From Pseudomonadota bacterium (GTDB taxonomy: Bacteria > Pseudomonadota > Alphaproteobacteria > Rhizobiales > Hyphomicrobiaceae), in contig JAEYYQ010000343.1 of assembly GCA_023428365.1 (NCBI GenBank), forward strand, positions 1 through 8,149: a stretch of DNA of 8,149 nt, in the 5' to 3' direction. A program made the position numbers and the translations under genes. The notes beneath the pieces were generated by a model, which saw only the letters and a program-made list of their open reading frames with translations, was not told the DNA's origin and ran no database searches. Shown here in pieces: positions 1-5,698 of the stretch (position 1 is the stretch's first letter; the number at the start of each line of letters is the position of its first letter).

Positions 1-564
1 GGGAAAGATCACATGGCTGATGACGGCGGCCTTACCTGCGCCCAACGTCCGCACGGCCTCGATCAACACCGGCTGCACCATGCGGATACCGGTCAGTAGG
101 TTATGCAACACGGGGAAGAACACAGACATCACGATGATGAACGTGACGGCGCCTTGGCCGAGACCGAACCAGAGAATGGCAAATGGAATCCAGGCCAGTC
201 CAGGGATTGCCTGCAGAAGATTGACCAGCGGATCGAAAAAATCACGGCTCCTGCGGTTCAAGCCCATCAGGTAGCCCAGCGGAATCGCAATCGCCGATCC
301 GACGAGGAAGCCGATGATCAGACTTTTCAGGCTCACCCATAAATTTACGAGCAGAACGCCGCTGGCGATGTCGCTAACAAAGGCTTGGGCCACCTCCAGC
401 GGGGAGGGAAATAGAACACGCGGCCAGACATTAAGAGACGATAGGATCTGCCAGATGATGATGCCGACGATGAACGGAAACAGGTCGGTAAGCAACGAAC
501 GCCCAACGCGAGGGCGCGGCCGTTTTGCGGGTGCGGCCTCGGCAGGAAGGTCGGCAGCGCTCAT
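1..564 (-). CDS. ABC transporter permease, SsuC/TauC type (3' end outside window)
   Basis: Inner-membrane channel subunit of the importer encoded with the two genes before it. The frame stays open from the ATG at 564 to the window edge, giving 188 residues; the family is usually about 250-270, so roughly 70 C-terminal residues are missing. After a basic, Pro/Ala-rich cytoplasmic N-terminus, hydrophobic segments lie near residues 29-43, 72-100, 118-135 and 139-158. The EAA loop that docks on the ATPase is clear at 169-188: E169-A170, G175 and P188 have the spacing typical of BPD_transp_1 permeases. The ATG overlaps the ATPase stop (ATGA), and an AAGGAG at 570-575 sits five bases upstream, which fixes the start and suggests coupled translation. 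The family is certain; the transported substrate cannot be read from the permease. Confidence 0.93.
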   Translation of the reverse strand, partial: MSAADLPAEAAPAKRPRPRVGRSLLTDLFPFIVGIIIWQILSSLNVWPRVLFPSPLEVAQAFVSDIASGVLLVNLWVSLKSLIIGFLVGSAIAIPLGYLMGLNRRSRDFFDPLVNLLQAIPGLAWIPFAILWFGLGQGAVTFIIVMSVFFPVLHNLLTGIRMVQPVLIEAVRTLGAGKAAVISHVIFP

Positions 565-1352
565 GTGAGCTCCTTGATTGTCTTGGCGCCGTCGTGAATG
601 CATTGCGTTAGCTGATCGCGATAGCGGATGAAATCCGGATCGCGGACCAAGTGTTGCCACTGTCGCGGCCGCGGCAGGTCGATGCGGACATCGGCAACGA
701 TCCGTCCGGGGCGTCCTGAAAGTGCGATGACGCGATCGGACAGAAACACGGCCTCGTCGATGGCATGTGTGATGAACAACACAGTCGTGCGTTCGGACGC
801 GGTGATGACCGTCAGTTCCTCCTGCAGCCGCTGACGTGTCATTGCGTCAACCGCTGCGAAAGGTTCGTCCATCAGAAGGATTGCCGGATTATTTGCCAGC
901 ACACGAGCGACGGCCGCACGCTGACGCATTCCGCCGGAGAGTTGGTGCGGGTATTTTTTCTCAAAGCCCTTCAGACCGACCAAGTCGATGAAGCGTTGCA
1001 CGATCGGTGCGCGTTGCTCCTTGGGCATACCTTTCAGCCGCAGCCCGAACTCCACGTTGGCCTCGGTGGTTTTCCAGGGTAGCAGGGCGTATTCCTGGAA
1101 AACCATGCCACGGTCGGCGCCCGGTCCCGTGACCTTCCGGCCGGTCACCAGGACTTCGCCTTCTGTCGGCGTGTCGAGACCCGCGACAATGCGTAGGAAC
1201 GTGGACTTTCCGCAGCCGGACGGACCGATCACGGAGACGAATTCATGGGCTTCAATGCTGAGCGAGATATCGCTCAGCGCCACGACGTCGTCCTGGGCAA
1301 CGGTATCGAAGTAGGTCTTCGAGACGCTCCTGGAGACGAGGATATCGTTCAT
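561..1352 (-). CDS. ABC transporter ATP-binding protein, SsuB/TauB type
   Basis: Cytoplasmic ATPase that powers the importer. Numbered from the ATG at 1352 (263 aa, normal length), it has Walker A GPSGCGKST at 43-51, Q-loop Q86 in VFQEYALLPW, ABC signature LSGGMRQ at 138-144, Walker B ILLMDEP at 158-164 and H-loop H196. The VFQEYALLPW stretch is typical of the nitrate/sulfonate/taurine importer ATPases. Start choice: a GTG at 1367 in the same frame would add five residues (MRQGG) and overlap the binding-protein stop, but nothing like a Shine-Dalgarno precedes it. The ATG at 1352 has AAGG at 1357-1360 and GAGG at 1362-1365, so I prefer it. It lies between the binding protein and the permease, with which it shares an ATGA overlap. 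All catalytic motifs are intact, so it is expected to be active. Confidence 0.95.
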   Translation of the reverse strand: MNDILVSRSVSKTYFDTVAQDDVVALSDISLSIEAHEFVSVIGPSGCGKSTFLRIVAGLDTPTEGEVLVTGRKVTGPGADRGMVFQEYALLPWKTTEANVEFGLRLKGMPKEQRAPIVQRFIDLVGLKGFEKKYPHQLSGGMRQRAAVARVLANNPAILLMDEPFAAVDAMTRQRLQEELTVITASERTTVLFITHAIDEAVFLSDRVIALSGRPGRIVADVRIDLPRPRQWQHLVRDPDFIRYRDQLTQCIHDGAKTIKELT

Positions 1353-1363
1353 GCCGCCTTGCC

Positions 1364-2353
1364 TCACTCAAGAAGCTTGGGGTGCTTGGCCTTTACCTCG
1401 TCGACCACCTTGTTGAATTCGATGAGATGGTCTGCTGGCTTAACTGCGGTGGGGATCAACTTTTCGGCTGTCAGATAATCGGCTGTCTTCTGCAGCGACT
1501 GCTGTGTGAAATCGTCGATCAACGGATGATAGTCCAACCATTTGAACGTCACCTCGACGATACGCGGCTCGACCTTCAGAAACTCAGCCTGAATGACAGC
1601 GGCTTCTTTCGGATTTTGGCGCACCCACTGTTGCGATTCCCAGAGAGCTGCGACGGCATCTGCGATCTTGGTCGGATTGGCGGATGCCCATTGGTTGGTG
1701 ATCAGGAAAAGACCGCCGCCCTGCACGTGTTTGCCGAGCCGCAGCAGAATGGACGCTTGATCGCCCATTTTCTCCTGGGTCAGTGTCAGGAACGGTTCCA
1801 GGCCGGCCATGGCTTCGACAGACCCCGCGATCAGCATCTGGCCCATATTGCCGTAGTTGGCATTGACGCGCTGAACGTCATCGCGCGAAAGACCGGCTTC
1901 CTGAACCAGCTGATTGAGACCCTGGGCGGGAGCAGTGCCTTGCGGAACGGCAATGCGTTTGCCTTTCAGATCCTTCGGCGAACTGACGTTCGCATCCTTG
2001 CGCACCAGAATGCCGTAGCTGTCACCGCCTTTGGCGTACATGGAATAGGCCTTAAATGGCAGGCCGTTCGCCCACGATACGACGGTAGATTCGACGCCGC
2101 CGCCGGACCAATCGACCTGACCTGCGGCCAATGCCTGATTGGCCTGGACGCCTGTTGCGAGCGGCATGATCTCGACGTCGAAGCCGTATTTCTCAAAGAT
2201 GCCTTTCTTTGCGCCGACGTAGAACGCTGCCTGCGAGGCGGTCGTAAGGATGCCGAAGCGAACCTTGACGCGCTCCTGTGCGCTAGCTGCTCCGGCAATA
2301 ACCAGTGCTGTCGAGAGCGCCGCGATTTGAAGTATTGTGGTTCTTATTTTCAT
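1364..2353 (-). CDS. ABC transporter periplasmic substrate-binding protein, SsuA/TauA/NMT1-like
   Basis: Periplasmic receptor of the importer, 329 aa. The N-terminus is a textbook Sec signal peptide: basic MKIR, a hydrophobic core at about residues 7-22, and an AXA-type site (ASA, 23-25), so the mature protein should begin at Gln26. The mature part opens with a beta strand (KVRFGIL) and continues AAFYVGAKKGIFEKYGFDVE, the usual first lobe of NMT1/SsuA proteins, which bind taurine, alkanesulfonates, nitrate, pyrimidine precursors or aromatic carboxylates. LKGKRIAVPQGTAP near 129-142 is the second typical block. The ATG has a perfect AGGAGG eight bases upstream. It follows the second carboxyltransferase after 61 bases and comes first in the SBP-ATPase-permease order. 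The ligand is unknown; the operon context favours an acid that is then activated and carboxylated (inference). Confidence 0.93.
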   Translation of the reverse strand: MKIRTTILQIAALSTALVIAGAASAQERVKVRFGILTTASQAAFYVGAKKGIFEKYGFDVEIMPLATGVQANQALAAGQVDWSGGGVESTVVSWANGLPFKAYSMYAKGGDSYGILVRKDANVSSPKDLKGKRIAVPQGTAPAQGLNQLVQEAGLSRDDVQRVNANYGNMGQMLIAGSVEAMAGLEPFLTLTQEKMGDQASILLRLGKHVQGGGLFLITNQWASANPTKIADAVAALWESQQWVRQNPKEAAVIQAEFLKVEPRIVEVTFKWLDYHPLIDDFTQQSLQKTADYLTAEKLIPTAVKPADHLIEFNKVVDEVKAKHPKLLE

Positions 2354-2414
2354 TCCGGTTTCCTCCTTTGACGTCGCGCTTTTCTATTTTCTTCTGGGAT
2401 ATTCGCTTTCCAAT
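2354..2414 (-). promoter_or_regulatory. purine-rich leader with strong RBS ahead of the binding protein
   Basis: The 61 bases between CT2 and the binding-protein gene contain an A/G-rich tract on the sense strand (about 2379-2395) and AAAGGAGG at 2362-2369, whose AGGAGG core (2362-2367) lies eight bases from the ATG. No GC-rich hairpin with a U run is seen, so transcription probably reads through from the carboxylase genes. The strong, unstructured leader would fit a higher translation rate for the binding protein, which such importers commonly need in excess over ATPase and permease. I saw no convincing promoter here. Confidence 0.6.
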
Positions 2415-4022
2415 TCAGGGGCGGACGCCGTATTTCGCCTTTGGCCCCACTGTCGTTCGCAAGCGCGCCTGAGCCGCATCGATGAAGCGGCACAGATAAG
2501 GGCGCGTCTCGCGTGGATCGATGATTTCCTCCACGCCGAATGCCTCGGCCGTGCGGAATGGAGAGGCCATTGCTCTGAGCTCGGCCTCCAGTTCCTGCTC
2601 GCGCGCCTTGGCGTCCGGGGCGTTTGCGATTTCGCGGCGGAACGCGGCAGCAACACCGCCTTCGATCGGCAGCGAACCCCATTCGGCTGAGGGCCATGCT
2701 ATTTTGAGCTCAACGCCGTTTTTGTCGGTCGTGCCCATGCCCGCCATGCCATAGCATTTGCGTACGACGACCGTGTACATCGGCACGCTCGCCTGCAGGC
2801 CGACGTAGACCGCGCGCATTCCTTCTCGCAGCGTGGCTGCAGCTTCGGCATCCTTGCCGACCATGAAGCCCGGCACGTCGACGAAGAAAATCAGCGGAAT
2901 ATGGAAGCAATCGCACAGTTCGACAAAATGGATCTGTTTGCGGGCGGCTTTCACATCCATCGCCCCGCCGTACACCATCGGATTGTTCGCGACAATGCCG
3001 ACCACCTTGCCATTCATACGTGCAAAGCCGGTGATGAGCGCTTTGCCAAACGTCGGCTGGATCTCGAAGAACGATCCCTTGTCGACGACATGGCCGACCA
3101 GCTTCTTCATATTGTAGGGTCGCCGCCGATCTTTCGGGACGATCGTCAGAAGCTCTTCATCGCGCCGATCCACGGGATCCGACGTTTTTACGACAGGCGG
3201 CAGCTCCCAGACGTTAGACGGCATATAGGAAAGAAACCGCTTGATCTCCGCGAAGCAATCATCCTCCGTTTTTGCGCGGTTATCGATCGTGCCGGCAAAA
3301 TCGACGGCGACCTGAGGTCCACCGAGGTCTTCTTTCGAAATTTTCTGCCCGAGAGATCGCTCCACAACTGGCGGACCAGCCGCGAAGACCTGGCTCGTGC
3401 CATCAACCATCACCGACCAGTGCGAAAGGATCGCCCGGCCGGCTGGACCACCCGCAGCGGTACCCATCACGGCACACACGACCGGCACGAGGCCGAGCAA
3501 TTCAACGGAGCGCTCGAAACCATGCACGCCAGGAAATACGGAATGGCCGCGCCTATTGATTGAAGTCACGCTGCCGCCGGCGCCATCGATCAGATTGACA
3601 AGCGGAATGCGATAGTTCGCAGCCAGATCTTCGACGAATCCGCCTTGGCCGCCTTTTTTGCGGTCGCCCGACCAGCTCACACCGCCGCGGATTGTGAAAT
3701 CCTCACCGCCAATGGCGACCGGACGGCCGTCGATCTCCGCAAGACCCATCACGTACGGTGCCGGTGTGACGCTTTTCAGCGTTGCGCCCTCATACTTGCC
3801 TTGGCCCGTCAGTGTGCCGACTTCCTGAAAAGACCGCGGATCGACGAGCTTTTCCACCCGTTCGCGGATCGTGAGGCGACCGCGATCATGGTGTTTTGCC
3901 ACCGATTCCGGACCGCCGAGTGCGTTTGCCTGCTCGCGACGAAACTGCAGCTCGTCGATTTCTGCACGCCAATCGCTGTCCTTCGCGGGAGCGGAAGGCG
4001 GAGCTTTCGTCAACTCGTTCAC
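2415..4022 (-). CDS. acyl-CoA carboxylase carboxyltransferase subunit, second copy (CT2)
   Basis: Carboxyltransferase that moves CO2 from carboxybiotin to an acyl-CoA, 535 aa, within the normal range for PccB/MccB-type subunits. Both crotonase-like halves are present. The N-half runs from LTIRERVEKLVD (50-61) through the Gly-rich IDGAGGSV (145-152) to FLSYMPSN (263-270). The C-half has GSFFEIQPTFGK (316-327), VANNPMVYGGAMD (344-356), FFVDVPGFMVG (379-389), RKCYGMAG (421-428) and AWPSAEWG (442-449). The N-half lacks the SGAR motif of propionyl-CoA carboxylases and has GAGGS instead. At the position that is Asp in PccB (KAYGGAYD) it has Met429. The start is GTG at 4022, with a perfect AGGAGG six bases upstream. 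It follows the BCCP by 21 bases. It is clearly homologous to, but well diverged from, CT1, so it is not a recent duplicate. Substrate unknown. Confidence 0.93.
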   Translation of the reverse strand: MNELTKAPPSAPAKDSDWRAEIDELQFRREQANALGGPESVAKHHDRGRLTIRERVEKLVDPRSFQEVGTLTGQGKYEGATLKSVTPAPYVMGLAEIDGRPVAIGGEDFTIRGGVSWSGDRKKGGQGGFVEDLAANYRIPLVNLIDGAGGSVTSINRRGHSVFPGVHGFERSVELLGLVPVVCAVMGTAAGGPAGRAILSHWSVMVDGTSQVFAAGPPVVERSLGQKISKEDLGGPQVAVDFAGTIDNRAKTEDDCFAEIKRFLSYMPSNVWELPPVVKTSDPVDRRDEELLTIVPKDRRRPYNMKKLVGHVVDKGSFFEIQPTFGKALITGFARMNGKVVGIVANNPMVYGGAMDVKAARKQIHFVELCDCFHIPLIFFVDVPGFMVGKDAEAAATLREGMRAVYVGLQASVPMYTVVVRKCYGMAGMGTTDKNGVELKIAWPSAEWGSLPIEGGVAAAFRREIANAPDAKAREQELEAELRAMASPFRTAEAFGVEEIIDPRETRPYLCRFIDAAQARLRTTVGPKAKYGVRP

Positions 4023-4028
4023 GTGGCG

Positions 4029-4034
4029 CCTCCT
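4029..4034 (-). promoter_or_regulatory. ribosome-binding site that fixes the CT2 GTG start
   Basis: The sense strand reads AGGAGG here, six bases before the GTG at 4022-4020. The perfect match supports the non-ATG start and the N-terminus MNELTKAPPS. Confidence 0.8.
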
Positions 4035-4043
4035 GTGTCCGGA

Positions 4044-4265
4044 TCAGCTCGTCAGAACCGCGACGACCTGTCCTTCGCTGACAGGTGTCGTTTCTTCGAC
4101 CAGGAATTTTTGAATAACGCCGTTTTCTTCGGCAATCACCGGAATTTCCATTTTCATGGATTCGATGATCATGATCGTATCACCGGCTTCGACCTTCTGG
4201 CCAATTTCAGTGACGATCTTCCAGACTGCGCCTGTCACTTCTGTCTTTGCTTCGATGTCCGCCAC
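4044..4265 (-). CDS. stand-alone biotin carboxyl carrier protein (biotinyl/lipoyl domain)
   Basis: A 73-residue protein that is little more than one biotinyl domain. Biotin protein ligase would attach biotin to Lys38 in the ESMKMEIP motif (35-42), and the biotin arm would shuttle CO2 between the biotin carboxylase and the carboxyltransferases. GAVWKI (12-17) and the GQKVEAGDTI block (22-31) precede the site, and SEGQVVAVL (63-71) closes the fold, as in BCCPs. It has no Pro/Ala linker or N-terminal oligomerisation region of the AccB type and no fusion to the carboxylase, unlike most PCC/MCC alpha subunits. The start is GTG at 4265, with AGGGA at 4275-4279 nine bases upstream. The frame is open further upstream, but I found no ATG, GTG or TTG in it within the gap, so the short form is preferred. 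Lipoylation is less likely because Met-Lys-Met is the biotin signature. Confidence 0.92.
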   Translation of the reverse strand: MADIEAKTEVTGAVWKIVTEIGQKVEAGDTIMIIESMKMEIPVIAEENGVIQKFLVEETTPVSEGQVVAVLTS

Positions 4266-4330
4266 GCCCGGATTTCCCTGCTTCTCAATGTTTAGCGTAC
4301 TTCGCTCACGGTTAGTTCCAATTTTATCGG
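4266..4330 (-). other. 65-base gap between biotin carboxylase and BCCP
   Basis: The largest intergenic gap in the window. It carries the AGGGA ribosome-binding site of the BCCP (4275-4279) and a weak four-base-pair inverted repeat (AGCG/CGCT), too small to act as a terminator. I see no promoter or separate gene in it. Confidence 0.5.
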
Positions 4331-5686
4331 CTAAGCTTTCCGCGATATCACCTCGCCGACGAGACCGGTATGAGGATGCCCGGAGATGAATTCGTCGCTG
4401 TCGAGTATGGCCACGAGAGCCGGGATGTTTGACTTCACGCCAGCAATGGAAAAATTCTGCAATGCGTCGATCAACGATCTGCGAGCGGTATCGCGATCCG
4501 GACGATGCACGATCACTTTAGCGATCATCGGATCATAGTGCGGAGTAATTTCCCGGCCTTCGCAATAGCCGGTCTCGATGCGGATACCTTTATCGATCGG
4601 AGGCCGGAACGTCGTCAGTTTGCCGGGCGATGGGAAAAAGCGCTTCGGATCTTCGGCATAGACGCGTGCCTCGATCGCATGACCATTGATGGCGATGTTA
4701 TCGGGGAGAATGTCCGTGAGGCGATCGCCGGCCGCAGATCGAATTTGTGCCCGGACAAGATCGACGCCGGTCATTTCTTCGGTCACACCATGCTCGACCT
4801 GCAGACGCGTATTCATTTCAAGAAACGCCAGTTCGCCGTCGGCATCCATCAACATCTCGACGGTGCCGATATTATCGTAGCCCGCAGCGGCGAGTTTGTC
4901 GGCGAGGTGCTTAGCGGTTTTCTCGATATACCCGCGGTTGACGGCAGGAGCTGGCGCTTCCTCGATCATCTTCTGATAGCGACGTTGCACGGAGCAATCG
5001 CGTTCGAAGAGATGCGCAACGTTGCCATGGCGGTCGCCGAGTATTTGGAACTCGACATGACGTGGCCGCTCGACGAGGCGCTCCAGATAAACATCGGACG
5101 TGCCGAAAGCGCGCTGGCACAATTCCGCGGCGCGTGCCACCGTCGCAACGAGTTCGTCGGGTGACTGGGCTGGCAGCATACCGATACCGCCGCCTCCGCC
5201 AGCTGCCTTTACGAGCACCGGATAGCCGATGTCGCTTGCTGCCTGGAGAATGGCATCTTTGTCCGCGCCGAGGACGCCGGAGCCGCGCCCGACCGGCAAT
5301 CCGTATTGCTCGGCTAGTTCCCGCGCGCGCGCCTTGTGGCCCATATCTGCAATCCAGCGCGGGGACGGGCCGATGAACGCAGCACCCGCATCCGCAATGC
5401 GATTGGCGAAGGCTGCATTTTCGGACAGAAATCCGTACCCCGGATGCACGGCGTCGGCGCTGGTTTCCTTCAGCGCAGCGACGATGGCGTCCTGATTGAG
5501 ATAGCTTTCGCGCGCAGGGGCTGGGCCGATGCGAACGGTCTGGCTCGCCAGTTCGAGATACGGCGCCCCGGCGTCGGCGTCAGAATAGACCGCGACCGAC
5601 GGAATATTCATCTCGCCCAGTGCCCGCAGGACACGCGCGGCGACTGCACCACGATTTGCCACCAGAACTTTGCTGAACGCGGGCAT
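4331..5686 (-). CDS. biotin carboxylase subunit of acyl-CoA carboxylase
   Basis: ATP-dependent carboxylation of the biotin on BCCP using bicarbonate; cytoplasmic. The 451 aa nearly equal E. coli AccC (449), so the protein is BC only, with no carrier or BT domain. The order is: BC N-domain (VLVANRGAVAAR 7-18, HPGYGFLSEN 81-90, FIGPSP 104-109), ATP-grasp domain (K160; Gly-rich loop 163-170; RPRHVEFQ 207-214; ERDCSVQRRYQK 228-239) and C-domain (GHAIEARVYAEDP 335-347). Residues matching the catalytic set are present: K118, K160, E277, E290, N292, R294, Q296, E298, R341. Three family-conserved positions differ: Ile168 in GGGGGIGM, Tyr237 in RRYQK (His in AccC) and Gly300 in VEHG (normally Pro). 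ATG at 5686; AGGGA at 5694-5698 overlaps the CT1 stop, suggesting coupled translation. The BCCP follows after 65 bases. Confidence 0.95.
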   Translation of the reverse strand: MPAFSKVLVANRGAVAARVLRALGEMNIPSVAVYSDADAGAPYLELASQTVRIGPAPARESYLNQDAIVAALKETSADAVHPGYGFLSENAAFANRIADAGAAFIGPSPRWIADMGHKARARELAEQYGLPVGRGSGVLGADKDAILQAASDIGYPVLVKAAGGGGGIGMLPAQSPDELVATVARAAELCQRAFGTSDVYLERLVERPRHVEFQILGDRHGNVAHLFERDCSVQRRYQKMIEEAPAPAVNRGYIEKTAKHLADKLAAAGYDNIGTVEMLMDADGELAFLEMNTRLQVEHGVTEEMTGVDLVRAQIRSAAGDRLTDILPDNIAINGHAIEARVYAEDPKRFFPSPGKLTTFRPPIDKGIRIETGYCEGREITPHYDPMIAKVIVHRPDRDTARRSLIDALQNFSIAGVKSNIPALVAILDSDEFISGHPHTGLVGEVISRKA

Positions 5687-5693
5687 CGGCGTG

Positions 5694-5698
5694 TCCCT
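5694..5698 (-). promoter_or_regulatory. biotin carboxylase RBS overlapping the CT1 stop codon
   Basis: The sense strand reads TAGGGA: the TAG stop of CT1 (5699-5697) shares bases with AGGGA, which is seven bases from the ATG at 5686. Ribosomes finishing CT1 stop on top of the next initiation signal, an arrangement typical of translational coupling and of subunits made in matched amounts. Confidence 0.7.

Noticed and set aside
1353..1367. GTG at 1367 as the ATPase start
   Set aside because: It overlaps the previous stop, which is attractive, but has no Shine-Dalgarno, while the ATG at 1352 has purine-rich AAGG and GAGG upstream. It remains possible.
1382..2371. A 329-codon open frame on the plus strand covering almost the whole binding-protein gene
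   Set aside because: It is the antisense shadow of a well-supported gene, has no recognisable family or ribosome-binding site, and is Cys- and Leu-rich in a way typical of reversed coding sequence.
2354..2414. Possible promoter (TTGGAA, 17 bases, AAAATA on the minus strand) before the binding protein
   Set aside because: The -10 box matches only two of six consensus positions; the A-rich tract makes such matches likely by chance.
2901..3563. Long plus-strand frames opposite the carboxyltransferase and biotin carboxylase genes (for example 2901-3563, 3645-4295, 4505-5164)
   Set aside because: All lie antisense to real genes whose families are clear; none shows motifs or start signals. They reflect the low stop-codon frequency of GC-rich DNA.
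4266..4330. Stem-loop AGCG-AAGTA-CGCT as a terminator or attenuator between biotin carboxylase and BCCP
   Set aside because: Only four base pairs and no following U run; it would also split subunits of one enzyme.
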